A stretch of 64,000 nt of DNA from Microbacterium sp. STN6 (GTDB lineage Bacteria > Actinomycetota > Actinomycetes > Actinomycetales > Microbacteriaceae), in contig NZ_JAPMIT010000001.1 in NCBI RefSeq assembly GCF_026410545.1, forward strand, positions 434,001 through 498,000, read 5' to 3'. Every line of letters starts with the position of its first letter. Position 1 is the first letter of the stretch. This document shows, piece by piece, positions 1 through 8,414 of this stretch. Position numbers and translations under genes: made by a program. The notes beneath the pieces are model-generated. The model made no database searches, had not been told where the DNA came from, and worked only from the letters and a program-made list of their open reading frames with translations.

Positions 1-34
1 CGAGGTGCTTCCGAGGCGGCGAAAGCAGGAGCCC

Positions 35-439
35 TTACCGAACCTCACCTGATGGAGTTTCGGGGACTTGTCGCGTATCGCCCTGCTCCGGCTCGCCTTC
101 CAGGGTCCGCACGCGAAGCTCCAAGAGAGTGTGCTGTTCGACGAGGGCTCGGTTCTGGCTCTCGATCTTGGTTAGCTCAGAGCTGTGCTGCAGGCACACT
201 AGAAACAGGATGATAAGGCTGACGAAGAAGACCAGATTGATAGGGATGGTGATGCCGATCAGGTCTGCCGCCCAGGTGAGAATCGACGGGAAGACACCGA
301 TGACCAGCGCAAAGAGGCCGGCAACGAGCCACCAGATCGCGTGGCGCTCGCGTAGTCTGCGACGGCGCAGCATCTCGACTACAACGAATAGGACGAATAG
401 CGCCGCGACAATCCCGAAGACGTAGCTGGTCGCGTTCAT
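35..439 (-). CDS. DUF2304 family membrane protein
   Basis: Small membrane protein of 134 aa. Three hydrophobic segments are visible at about residues 5-24, 33-55 and 61-83, followed by a charged, probably coiled-coil cytoplasmic tail (about 85-115). This layout is typical of DUF2304 proteins, which are usually encoded directly after a dolichol-phosphate-mannose-synthase-like GT2. Here the ATG overlaps the stop of that GT2 by one base, so the two are translationally coupled. A likely role is membrane partner of the lipid-linked sugar transferase; this is inferred from context, since no catalytic motif is visible. The 34 bases beyond its stop, to the window edge, hold nothing recognisable. Confidence 0.85.
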   Translation of the reverse strand: MNATSYVFGIVAALFVLFVVVEMLRRRRLRERHAIWWLVAGLFALVIGVFPSILTWAADLIGITIPINLVFFVSLIILFLVCLQHSSELTKIESQNRALVEQHTLLELRVRTLEGEPEQGDTRQVPETPSGEVR

Positions 440-1185
440 TATTCGAATCCTTCCCGAAAGGCGATGCCGGGTCGAGCGAAGGCAAAGACCACTGCGAGAG
501 CGACGCGACCCAGATAGACAGCAGAGCGGAACGGGTTATGTGATGGCACGCCTGCTGCTCGTTCTCGCATCGAGACCGGCAGTTGTGTCACACGAAAACC
601 GGCGCGGCATGCGATCACTAGCGATTCGATCGTGTCGCCGAGGTACTCGGCGGGGTAGTGCTCTGCGAACAGCGCTATGGCCCGTGGTCCGGAGGCCCGG
701 AAACCACTCGTCGGGTCAGTCAGCTTGGCCTTCGCTGTGTGGCTGAGAATGCGAGCGAGGAGAGCGATTGCCCAGCGCCTGGGACCACGGACTTTGTAGG
801 TACCTTTGCCGGCGAACCGGGCGCCTAATGCGAGATCAGAGTCGCTGAGGAGCGCGATTAACTCCCTAACGTCGCCCGGATCGTGTTGACCGTCAGCATC
901 AACTTGCACAACGGCGCGGAAACCGTGCGCGCGCGCGTAGGCGAAGCCGACGCGCATTGCGCCGCCAACCCCCAGATTGAACGGCAAGGAGGCGACATGG
1001 GCCCCAGCCGCGCGCGCAACAGCCGCGGTCGCGTCTACAGAGCCATCGTCCACGACGAGGCAGGTCGCTCGGGGAAGCTTGTCGTATACCTCGCGGACGA
1101 CGGCACCCACCGAGCCCTCTTCGTTGTATGCCGGCATGACGATGAGGGTCTCTGACAGGCTGGGGGGAATGACGGTTCCTCTCAC
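439..1185 (-). CDS. Family 2 glycosyltransferase, DPM1/polyprenyl-phosphate type
   Basis: GT-A fold glycosyltransferase of 248 aa. The N-terminus carries the nucleotide-binding start PAYNEE (18-23) and VVDDGS (44-49), then the metal-binding DADGQ (96-100) that is characteristic of the dolichyl/polyprenyl-phosphate mannose synthase-like group. There are no long C-terminal membrane segments, so membrane association probably comes from the DUF2304 protein encoded next. It likely transfers a sugar from a nucleotide donor to a polyprenyl phosphate or glycan acceptor at the inner membrane face; donor and acceptor cannot be read from sequence. It lies 12 bp downstream of the GDP-fucose synthase gene on the same strand. 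Confidence 0.85.
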   Translation of the reverse strand: MRGTVIPPSLSETLIVMPAYNEEGSVGAVVREVYDKLPRATCLVVDDGSVDATAAVARAAGAHVASLPFNLGVGGAMRVGFAYARAHGFRAVVQVDADGQHDPGDVRELIALLSDSDLALGARFAGKGTYKVRGPRRWAIALLARILSHTAKAKLTDPTSGFRASGPRAIALFAEHYPAEYLGDTIESLVIACRAGFRVTQLPVSMRERAAGVPSHNPFRSAVYLGRVALAVVFAFARPGIAFREGFE

Positions 1186-1197
1186 TATCTAGTACCG

Positions 1198-2175
1198 CTA
1201 TTTTGCGCGCAGAGAATCGAGATGACGCAGGTACCAGTCGTAGGTGTCGCGGATTCCCTCGTCAAGTCGAGTCTCGGCGGACCAGCCGAGGCCCTCAAGC
1301 CGACTCACATCGAGAAGCTTACGAGGCGTTCCGTCGGGCTTCGACGGGTCCTGAACCAATCGGCCCGTGTATCCAATGATCCCGGCCACTAGCTCGGCGA
1401 GCTCACGTATGGGGATGTCCCGGCCGACGCCTACGTTGATGATCTCGTCCGAATCGTAGTTGTCGAGTAGAAAGACACTGGCAGCGGCTAGATCGTTGAC
1501 GTGAAGGAATTCCCGGAGTGGCTCGCCACTGCCCCAGATGACAATCTCAGGTGTCCCCGCCTCCTTCGCATCGTGAAGCCGGCGGATTAGTGCGGGGAGC
1601 ACGTGTGAGTGCTCCGGGTGGAAGTTGTCTCCTGGCCCATAGAGGTTGGTGGGCATGGCCGAGATCCAGCGCCGCCCAAACTGCCGACGAAAGGCCTGCA
1701 CTTGCAGTACTCCCGCGATCTTTGCGATGGCATATGCCTCGTTTGTTGGCTCTAACACGCCAGTCAGCAGCGAGGCCTCCGTGATCGGCTGCGCGGCAAG
1801 CTTCGGGTAAATGCACGAGGAACCCAGGAAGAGGAGTCGGTCCACATCGACACTGTTGGCCGCATCCATTAGATTTACCTGGATCTGCAGGTTGTCGCTC
1901 AAAAAGTCAGCTGGGAACCTGCTGTTTGCTACGATGCCACCGACGCGAGCGGCCGCGTCGATGACCACCTTCGGTCGGACTGACCCGAGGAAGTCGAAGG
2001 TGGCGCGGCGGTCGCGCAAGTCGAGTTCCGCTGAGGAAGCGCCGACGAGATCCGTGAAGCCCTCCGCCTCGAGGCGACGCCATATTGCACCTCCGACGAG
2101 GCCGCGGTGTCCGGCCACATAGACGCGGGCCGAGCGATCGAGCGGCTGCGATGTAGCGTTGGTGGCTATACTCAC
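1198..2175 (-). CDS. fcl: GDP-L-fucose synthase
   Basis: Bifunctional 3,5-epimerase/4-reductase that converts GDP-4-keto-6-deoxymannose to GDP-L-fucose with NADPH. The 325-aa protein has an N-terminal Rossmann motif GHRGLVG (22-28), the SSCIYP segment with the catalytic Ser/Cys (119-124) and the YAIAK Tyr-x3-Lys pair (148-152); the family is usually 310-325 aa. The start is GTG at 2175, preceded at 5 nt by AAAGG. Its substrate-producing partner gmd lies at 3151-4179 on the other strand, so the pathway is complete but split between two transcripts, with an unrelated GT gene between them. Confidence 0.93.
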   Translation of the reverse strand: MSIATNATSQPLDRSARVYVAGHRGLVGGAIWRRLEAEGFTDLVGASSAELDLRDRRATFDFLGSVRPKVVIDAAARVGGIVANSRFPADFLSDNLQIQVNLMDAANSVDVDRLLFLGSSCIYPKLAAQPITEASLLTGVLEPTNEAYAIAKIAGVLQVQAFRRQFGRRWISAMPTNLYGPGDNFHPEHSHVLPALIRRLHDAKEAGTPEIVIWGSGEPLREFLHVNDLAAASVFLLDNYDSDEIINVGVGRDIPIRELAELVAGIIGYTGRLVQDPSKPDGTPRKLLDVSRLEGLGWSAETRLDEGIRDTYDWYLRHLDSLRAK

Positions 2176-2254
2176 TTGGACCTTTACTTACGTCGACGAC
2201 GGGATCGAAGCGATCCGCTGCCAAGTCTAGCGACCGCCGGCTTCGCGAGCCTGA

Positions 2255-3061
2255 ATGGAGACCATGCCTGCGTCCGACATCCTTGTTGTCCTGCCGACCC
2301 TCGGTGACAGGATCGAATTGTTGCGCGAGACGCTCGAATCCATCGCCGCTCAGCGAGGCGACGTCCAGTTGACACTCGCCTTAGTCGCGCCCCGACGAGC
2401 GACCGCCGCGCGCGCTCTTGGGGAAAAGTATGGTGCCGTGGTCGTAGATGATCCGAAGGCCGGTATTTCCGAGGCCATCAACGCGGGAATCGCGATTCGT
2501 GACGGCGAGCGCTATTACGCATGGATCGGCGACGATGACCTCTTCCGTCCTGGCGGACTCGTCACTCTAAAGACGCTGCTGGATGCACATCCAGACGCAG
2601 TGCTCGCATACGGCGGCTGTGACTACATTGATGCCGAAGGGCACATTCTCGCAGTGAGCAACGCGGCCGGGCTGGCAAAGCTCTTGCTCCCATGGGGGCC
2701 AGACCTCATTCCCCATCCAGGGACGATGATTCGACTGGATGACTTGGAACACATCGGCGGGTTCGACCGTTCCCTTAAGTACGCAATGGACCTCGACGCC
2801 TTCCTCAAGCTTAGAAGCCGCGGGAGTTTTATATGGACTCGCGCCAGCGTCTCGGCGTTCCGCTGGCATTCCAACTCATTGACGGTTGCGAACCGTCGCC
2901 CGTCGAGCCTGGAATCGGAGGCCGTAAAGCGACGTCACCTCCCAGTGTGGCTACGGCCGGTCAGCCGCATTTGGAGCCATCCTGTCCGCTGGGCATCAGC
3001 CTTGGCCGCAAAGCGCGTGAGTGCGGCGGGACGCCAACGGCTTGCTGCCTCGTCTCAGTAG
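2255..3061 (+). CDS. Family 2 glycosyltransferase
   Basis: About 268 aa. A short GT-A domain starts at LVVLPTLGDR, with an acidic GDDD motif at 92-95 for metal/nucleotide-sugar binding. It has about 60 polar C-terminal residues and no membrane segments. The donor is not predictable; given the neighbours, a GDP-fucose or other deoxysugar transferase is possible (inference). The start is uncertain: ATG 2255 has only a weak GCGAG upstream, while the in-frame ATG at 2264 has GGAG only 3 nt away. The 79-bp gap to fcl on the other strand must hold divergent promoters. Confidence 0.75.
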   Translation: METMPASDILVVLPTLGDRIELLRETLESIAAQRGDVQLTLALVAPRRATAARALGEKYGAVVVDDPKAGISEAINAGIAIRDGERYYAWIGDDDLFRPGGLVTLKTLLDAHPDAVLAYGGCDYIDAEGHILAVSNAAGLAKLLLPWGPDLIPHPGTMIRLDDLEHIGGFDRSLKYAMDLDAFLKLRSRGSFIWTRASVSAFRWHSNSLTVANRRPSSLESEAVKRRHLPVWLRPVSRIWSHPVRWASALAAKRVSAAGRQRLAASSQ

Positions 3062-3101
3062 ATTGGACGTGACCTGCGCTAGGCTCTGGCATCGCGGCCG
3101 G

Positions 3102-3149
3102 TTGAAAGCACGGCCGCCCGTTCTCAATAGGTGACAACTTAGAGGTACC
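3102..3149 (+). promoter_or_regulatory. Possible gmd promoter and RBS
   Basis: TTGAAA (3102-3107) stands 17 nt before CAATAG (3125-3130), a weak match to a sigma-70-type promoter. AGAGG at 3141-3145, 5 nt before ATG 3151, is a reasonable Shine-Dalgarno sequence. The promoter call is by eye only. Confidence 0.3.
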
Positions 3150-3150
3150 A

Positions 3151-4179
3151 ATGAGCAATACCCGTGCAAAGCGTGCGCTGATCACCGGCATCACCGGTCA
3201 GGACGGCAGCTACCTGGCAGAGCTACTTCTGAGTAAAGGGTACGAAGTGCACGGTCTGATCCGACGGGCCTCAACGTTCAACACCGCGCGAATCGACCAC
3301 CTTTACACCGACCCGCACATGGCCGGAACCAGATTGTTCCTCCACTATGGCGATCTGAGCGACGGGTCTAGGCTGGCAACTCTCCTCAGCACTGTGCAGC
3401 CGGATGAGGTATACAACCTCGCGGCTCAGTCGCACGTGCGGGTGAGCTTCGATGAGCCGGAATACACAGGGAACTCGACGGCACTTGGCTCCATTCGCCT
3501 GCTGGAAGCCATACGCATGATCGGGCTGGACTGTCGCTACTATCAGGCTTCGAGCTCAGAGATGTTCGGGGCTACACCGCCGCCTCAGACAGAGGACACG
3601 CCGTTCTACCCGCGTTCCCCATACGGTGCGGCCAAGCTTTACTCATACTGGGTAACTCGGAACTACCGCGAGGCGTACGGCATGTTCGCGGTAAACGGCA
3701 TTCTGTTCAATCACGAGTCGCCGCGTCGGGGAGAGACGTTCGTCACTCGCAAGATCACGCGTGCAGTCGCGCGCATCCGTGCAGGACTCCAGAGCGAACT
3801 CTTCATGGGCAACCTCGACGCAGTTCGTGACTGGGGGTACGCGCCGGAATACGTCGACGCGATGTGGCGCATGCTTCAGCACGACGAACCGAGCGACTAT
3901 GTAGTTGCGACCGGTGCCGCGTACACAGTGCGCGACTTCCTGACGTTCTCGTTCCAGCACGCTGGACTCGATTGGGAGCAGTATGTGCGCTTTGATGAAC
4001 GCTATTTGCGACCAACCGAGGTGGACGCTTTAATTGGCAACGCGTCGAAGGCGGAGTCCTTGCTTGGCTGGAAACCGCTGGTGAAGACCCCGCGCCTCGC
4101 ACAGATTATGGTTGACGCAGACATCGCGGCCCTCGAAGTGGAGGGCCGGCCATGGATCGACACTGTCGTCTCTGGTTGA
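3151..4179 (+). CDS. gmd: GDP-mannose 4,6-dehydratase
   Basis: Converts GDP-D-mannose to GDP-4-keto-6-deoxy-D-mannose, the precursor of GDP-fucose, GDP-rhamnose and GDP-perosamine. It is 342 aa, a normal length. The NADP-binding motif [10 protein letters not shown] is at 13-22, the SSSEMFG segment with catalytic Ser/Glu at 134-140, and the Y158-GAA-K162 dyad follows. With fcl present at 1198-2175 the expected product is GDP-L-fucose. GDP-mannose should come from ManA/ManB in the right half plus a guanylyltransferase not seen here. The codon mix is less GC-rich than in the right half, in line with an acquired locus. Confidence 0.95.
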   Translation: MSNTRAKRALITGITGQDGSYLAELLLSKGYEVHGLIRRASTFNTARIDHLYTDPHMAGTRLFLHYGDLSDGSRLATLLSTVQPDEVYNLAAQSHVRVSFDEPEYTGNSTALGSIRLLEAIRMIGLDCRYYQASSSEMFGATPPPQTEDTPFYPRSPYGAAKLYSYWVTRNYREAYGMFAVNGILFNHESPRRGETFVTRKITRAVARIRAGLQSELFMGNLDAVRDWGYAPEYVDAMWRMLQHDEPSDYVVATGAAYTVRDFLTFSFQHAGLDWEQYVRFDERYLRPTEVDALIGNASKAESLLGWKPLVKTPRLAQIMVDADIAALEVEGRPWIDTVVSG

Positions 4180-4184
4180 TTCCG

Positions 4185-4217
4185 AGGCGACCGGTCGCCT
4201 TACGGTAGAATTTCCCA
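4185..4217 (+). promoter_or_regulatory. 16-bp perfect palindrome plus probable leaderless -10 box
   Basis: AGGCGACCGGTCGCCT (4185-4200) is a perfect palindrome. TAGAAT (4206-4211) follows, and 6 nt later the ATG at 4218. No Shine-Dalgarno sequence precedes that ATG, so the spacing suggests a leaderless transcript for the ABC gene. The palindrome lies where a -35 box would be and could be an operator, or a weak terminator stem for gmd. Confidence 0.45.
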
Positions 4218-6080
4218 ATGCTTCGAGCCGTCCGACTTTCTCTGAGTTTTATGGCACAGTCGGATCGTCTCCGGTTCTTTGCTCTATTAACCGGTCGGAC
4301 GCTTTCTGGTCTCTTGGACGTGTTCGGCGTCGCGATGATTGGCGTCATAGCTAGCGTCGCAACCACGGCGCTCGGCCCTAGCTCTTCGAAGCCGGCAACG
4401 GTGCTCGGAGTTGAGATGCCATTCGCAGGGCCGTACGCGCTTGTTTGGCTTGCCGCGATTGTGCTCGCGGTATTCGTTTTTAAGTCGTTGCTCGCGCTTT
4501 TTCTCTCGCGTCGCCTGGCCTTCCTGATAGCACGCGTGGAAGCAAGGAATGCCACCGCAATCGGCCGTCACCTGCTACATGGCTCGCTGGACGACGTCAA
4601 GCGGTACTCAAAGGCGGAGTATCAATTCGCGATTACGGGCTCGTCCACTGCAGCATTCACCGGACTTCTCAACGGCTTCAGCACGATTATCAGTGAAGGC
4701 TTCCTCTTGGTGCTGATCAGTGCGGCATTCTTTTTCGTGGATTTCGTTGCGGCAGTATTCGCATTGGTGTATTTCGCGTTAGTTGGCGTTTGCATCCAGT
4801 TGTTGATCGGTCGCAGCTTAAAGCGGGCGGGACAGGAAGCGTCCCGCGGGTCAATCGACACCGTGAATCTGGTCGGCGACAGCATCGATACGTTTCGTGA
4901 GTTGTCAGTCATGGGTAAGCAGGACTTCTACCTTGAGCGCCTACATACCGCTCGCTCACGGCTCTCTGATAGCGGAGCGACTTCCGCCTTTCTCTCCGGA
5001 ATGCCGCGCTACATCGTAGAGACTGCGCTTATCGTCGGCGTTGTTGCCCTCGTGGCTCAGCAACTTCTCACTAACGGTCTAGTGTCAGGTGCCACTACTT
5101 TGGGCGTATTCCTTACCGGTGGAATGCGCATCATGGCGTCCTTACTGCCACTGCAGAGCGCGCTCGGCAGTATTAAAATGAACGCTGCACAGGCGACACT
5201 CGCCTGTGCATTCCTGGCCGAGCAGCGAAAGGGCGAGGCATCGGAAGCGTACAGCGGAGAACGCGCGCGGGCACAAGCTGACGCAGATGCGGCACTACCC
5301 GGTCGATTCGACAAGGGGCTCAAAGTCGCCCTGACGCATGCGGGCTTTACATACACAGGAACGTCCCAACCGGCCTTGAGCGGCGTTAGCCTCACAGCTG
5401 AGTCTGGACAGTTCACAGCCATCATCGGCCCATCGGGCGCCGGGAAGACAACCGTGGTCGACGTACTCTTAGGCCTCTTTGATCCGAGCGCGGGCGCGGT
5501 GGCTATCGACGGTGTGGAACCGAGCGTGCTGCGCCGCGTAAGACCCGGCGCGGTCTCCTATGTTCCGCAAAGGCCGGGGATTGTCTCGGGGACTATTGCG
5601 GAAAATATAGCGCTCGGCATATCGGCCGATCAGATTGACCGGAAGCGTCTTGCGCAGGTGGTTCGGGACGCATTTCTTACGGACTTCATTGACGCACTCC
5701 CAGACGGCGTCGATACAAGCGTCGGCCACCAGGCGAACTCTCTCAGCGGCGGCCAGATCCAGCGTATCGGCCTGGCCCGCGCGCTCTATCCGTCGCCGCG
5801 GCTCCTAATCATGGATGAGGCGACCAGCGCGCTCGATGCCTCATCTGAGGCCTTCATCAGTGAGACCCTACGTCGACTGCACGGCCAAGTGACGGTAGTC
5901 GTCATCGCTCATCGGTTGTCGACCGTGCAGCACGCTGACGTGGTCTACCTGCTCGAAGGGGGGCAGGTAACCGCCTCCGGGACCTTCGCTGAGCTCCGAT
6001 CGACGAACCCGATCGTGGCGGAATATGTGAAGCTGATGTCATTTGATGATCAGCCCGTGTCATCGGTCTCCGAGCGATGA
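4218..6080 (+). CDS. ABC transporter, fused permease/ATPase (PglK/MsbA-like flippase)
   Basis: 620-aa half-transporter with the membrane domain first and the ATPase second. Hydrophobic segments lie at about 35-52, 73-95, 155-175, 178-197 and 268-310. The nucleotide-binding domain has Walker A GPSGAGKTT (404-412), Q451, signature LSGGQ (509-513), Walker B LLIMDEA (529-535) and H-loop H565, so it should be active as a homodimer. In glycan loci such proteins flip lipid-linked oligosaccharides (PglK type). No Wzx flippase is seen in the window, which supports this role (inference). The next gene starts inside its stop codon (ATGA overlap). Confidence 0.85.
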   Translation: MLRAVRLSLSFMAQSDRLRFFALLTGRTLSGLLDVFGVAMIGVIASVATTALGPSSSKPATVLGVEMPFAGPYALVWLAAIVLAVFVFKSLLALFLSRRLAFLIARVEARNATAIGRHLLHGSLDDVKRYSKAEYQFAITGSSTAAFTGLLNGFSTIISEGFLLVLISAAFFFVDFVAAVFALVYFALVGVCIQLLIGRSLKRAGQEASRGSIDTVNLVGDSIDTFRELSVMGKQDFYLERLHTARSRLSDSGATSAFLSGMPRYIVETALIVGVVALVAQQLLTNGLVSGATTLGVFLTGGMRIMASLLPLQSALGSIKMNAAQATLACAFLAEQRKGEASEAYSGERARAQADADAALPGRFDKGLKVALTHAGFTYTGTSQPALSGVSLTAESGQFTAIIGPSGAGKTTVVDVLLGLFDPSAGAVAIDGVEPSVLRRVRPGAVSYVPQRPGIVSGTIAENIALGISADQIDRKRLAQVVRDAFLTDFIDALPDGVDTSVGHQANSLSGGQIQRIGLARALYPSPRLLIMDEATSALDASSEAFISETLRRLHGQVTVVVIAHRLSTVQHADVVYLLEGGQVTASGTFAELRSTNPIVAEYVKLMSFDDQPVSSVSER

Positions 6081-7213
6081 GGCCAGGGAAGGCGCACCAA
6101 GCAATGAGCACGATTCCATTCAATGATCTATCGCGGACGCCACCCGAGCTGCTGTCGGAGATAGAGGACGCCGTGGGATCCGTTGTACGAAGTGGTTGGT
6201 TCGTTATGGGGCCGCAGCACGCCGCCCTCGAACAGGAACTCGCTGCCTATCTGGGAGTGAGTTCAGCGGTACTTGTCGGAAACGGAACGGACGCACTCGA
6301 GCTTGCCCTTTGCGCTGTCGGAGTGAAAGCAGGCGATCTCGTGCTGACAACCGCCAACTCAGGCGCCTACACGAGCGTCGCCAGTCGGCTGTTGAGCGCT
6401 CGTCCCGTATTCGCGGACGTTGCTGCGGATACCCTGCTAATGACCGCCGAGACCTTCGAGAGGGCACTCGTCTCGTTGCCGAAAACTCCCGCTGCCGTAG
6501 TTGTGACGCACCTGTATGGGATGCTGGCGAACGTGGCCGAGATTGCGGCTCTGGCTCGGCAACACGGCATCGCGGTCGTTGAGGACTGCGCTCAGGCGCT
6601 CGGCTCCCGACGGGGCGGCCGTCTCGCTGGCAGCTTCGGCGACGTAGCTACGACGAGTTTCTATCCGACAAAGAACCTTGGAGCATTGGGCGACGGAGGC
6701 GCAGTACTCACCTCTCGACCAGAGGTGGCCGATAGAGTGCGCCAACTGCGGCAGTACGGTTGGTCGGGGAAATACACGATCGAGCGCGCCCACGGTAAGA
6801 ACAGTCGTATGGACGAACTGCAAGCTGCGATTGTGCGCGTCAAAATGTCGCACCTCGATCGGTGGAACGAGCGACGGCGCGCAATTCATACTGCCTACGA
6901 GGAGGCGCGTCCTACAGGATTGCGCTTTGTCACGAGCGTGTCTCCCGCATACAACGGTCACCTCGCGGTTGTTCAGGCCAGCGACGCCGCCGCCCGGGAA
7001 GTCGCCAGGGACACGCTGCGGTCAGCAGGGATCGCCACCGACGTACACTATCCGGTACCCGATCATCTGCAGCCGCTCAAAGAGCTCCACGAATTTGACG
7101 TAAGCCTTCCGGTCACTGAGCGGGCAGCCCAGACTATCTTCTCCCTCCCGCTTTTCCCCGAGCTGTCCGATGAAGAGGTGGCGCACGTGAGCGCCGCTCT
7201 GGGGTCGCTTTGA
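6077..7213 (+). CDS. DegT/DnrJ/EryC1/StrS aminotransferase (FdtB/QdtB-like)
   Basis: PLP-dependent sugar aminotransferase of 378 aa. The PLP lysine is in SFYPTKN (K199), and the VEDCAQA segment stacks on the cofactor. It is followed at once by a sugar 3,4-ketoisomerase, the signature pairing for dTDP-3-amino-3,6-dideoxyhexose synthesis (Fuc3N or Qui3N). The ATG at 6077 overlaps the ABC stop (ATGA). A second in-frame ATG at 6104 (MSTIPFND) fits family N-termini at least as well, with AGGGAAGG about 12 nt upstream. Which hexose is aminated cannot be told from sequence. Confidence 0.85.
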   Translation: MRPGKAHQAMSTIPFNDLSRTPPELLSEIEDAVGSVVRSGWFVMGPQHAALEQELAAYLGVSSAVLVGNGTDALELALCAVGVKAGDLVLTTANSGAYTSVASRLLSARPVFADVAADTLLMTAETFERALVSLPKTPAAVVVTHLYGMLANVAEIAALARQHGIAVVEDCAQALGSRRGGRLAGSFGDVATTSFYPTKNLGALGDGGAVLTSRPEVADRVRQLRQYGWSGKYTIERAHGKNSRMDELQAAIVRVKMSHLDRWNERRRAIHTAYEEARPTGLRFVTSVSPAYNGHLAVVQASDAAAREVARDTLRSAGIATDVHYPVPDHLQPLKELHEFDVSLPVTERAAQTIFSLPLFPELSDEEVAHVSAALGSL

Positions 7214-7635
7214 CCGAGGTCGCGGTGACAGGCGGCTGGTCGCGAGCCGGGCTTGTCGAGTTGGCGGAGATTCTCGACGCGAAGGGCGCCCTGATCGTCG
7301 CCGAGTTGGGAGCCGCGTTACCATTCGCGGCCGCCCGAATGTTTGTTATTCGAGACGTCCCAGAGGGAGAACCACGTGGGATACATGCCCACCGTGTGTG
7401 TGAACAGTTTCTCGTGTGCGTGCGCGGATCGGTCAAGGCGATGATCGACGATGGGAATCGCCGGACTGTGGTCGCGCTCGATCGGCCTTCGCTTGGGCTC
7501 TACATGCCAGCGCTGACTTGGGGTACACAGTACGACTATTCTGAAGACGCTGTTCTTGTCGTTCTCGCATCCCACCCGTATGATCCGAAGGACTACGTTC
7601 ACGAGTACGAGGAGTTTCTCGGACTCGTTGGTTGA
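7210..7635 (+). CDS. fdtA: dTDP-6-deoxy-hexose 3,4-ketoisomerase (FdtA/QdtA family cupin)
   Basis: Single-domain cupin of 141 aa that moves the keto group from C4 to C3 of dTDP-4-keto-6-deoxyglucose before transamination. The conserved histidine pair is at H59/H61 (GIHAHR), followed by the beta-strand core EQFLVCVRG and the FdtA/WxcM-type ending. The length matches the family (about 135-145 aa). The start is TTG, overlapping the aminotransferase stop as TTGA, so translation is coupled. Whether it yields Fuc3N or Qui3N depends on C4 stereochemistry, which I cannot decide. The upstream RmlA and RmlB enzymes are not in this window. Confidence 0.85.
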   Translation: MTEVAVTGGWSRAGLVELAEILDAKGALIVAELGAALPFAAARMFVIRDVPEGEPRGIHAHRVCEQFLVCVRGSVKAMIDDGNRRTVVALDRPSLGLYMPALTWGTQYDYSEDAVLVVLASHPYDPKDYVHEYEEFLGLVG

Positions 7636-8414
7636 TCCGAAGGGAAACAGTGTCGCTTCTCAGTCGCTTGGTCCCATTCGTTTCGCAGCGAATGCCGAAG
7701 CTATCGAGCCGTGTGCTTGCGTCGAGCGGCTACTCCCTGGACGTCGAATCATTCGGCGCCAACGCGTTCAACGTGTGGGAGGACCGCACCGCCAAGCGGC
7801 AGGACGCGGCGTGGCAGCCGATCATCCAGCAAGCTAAACAGGGCAGGCTTCGAGAGGATGTGGCCTCGCTGTTCCAGGCGCTCGACAATCTTCCCGAAGG
7901 CGAGCTGCGTGTGCTCGAGTCAGGTTGCGGCGGGGGCTATAACGCCGAGTTGTTGGCGATGTGGAATCCGCGTATTGATTACCTCGGCGTCGATATCTCA
8001 CCTGCAATGGTCGGCTTGGCGCGTCAGCATTATCCGCACCGCGAGTTCCGGATCGGGAGTGCCTACGACCTCCCGGTCGAAGATGGATCGCAGGATCTGG
8101 TGATTGACGGCGTTGCCCTATTGCACATGACCGACTGGCCGCTCGCAATTGCAGAATATGGCCGAGTGAGCAAACAAAAGGTCATCCTGCATGGGCTGAC
8201 TATCACGGACGACGCCCCAACGACTCGCTTCGCCAAATATGCCTATGGTCAGCCCTCTCTTGAGTTGGTGTTCAACAGGCAGCAGCTACTTATGGAGGCG
8301 GCCCGGGCCGGCTTAGAGCTGATCGAGACTCACCCTGGGCTCGACTATGACTTGGCGCCATACCTCGGAATTCCGTCAGTGTCCGAGGCGTGGGTGCTCG
8401 CGAAGAGCTCCTAG
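7632..8414 (+). CDS. Class I SAM-dependent methyltransferase
   Basis: 260 aa. Motif I ESGCGGGYN lies at 96-104 and an acidic strand end DYLGVDIS follows, as in Rossmann-type methyltransferases. Its place directly after fdtB/fdtA, with a second TTGA start/stop overlap, suggests N- or O-methylation of the amino sugar (inference). Its stop overlaps by 4 bp the end of the convergent GT gene on the other strand. Confidence 0.8.
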   Translation: MIRRETVSLLSRLVPFVSQRMPKLSSRVLASSGYSLDVESFGANAFNVWEDRTAKRQDAAWQPIIQQAKQGRLREDVASLFQALDNLPEGELRVLESGCGGGYNAELLAMWNPRIDYLGVDISPAMVGLARQHYPHREFRIGSAYDLPVEDGSQDLVIDGVALLHMTDWPLAIAEYGRVSKQKVILHGLTITDDAPTTRFAKYAYGQPSLELVFNRQQLLMEAARAGLELIETHPGLDYDLAPYLGIPSVSEAWVLAKSS

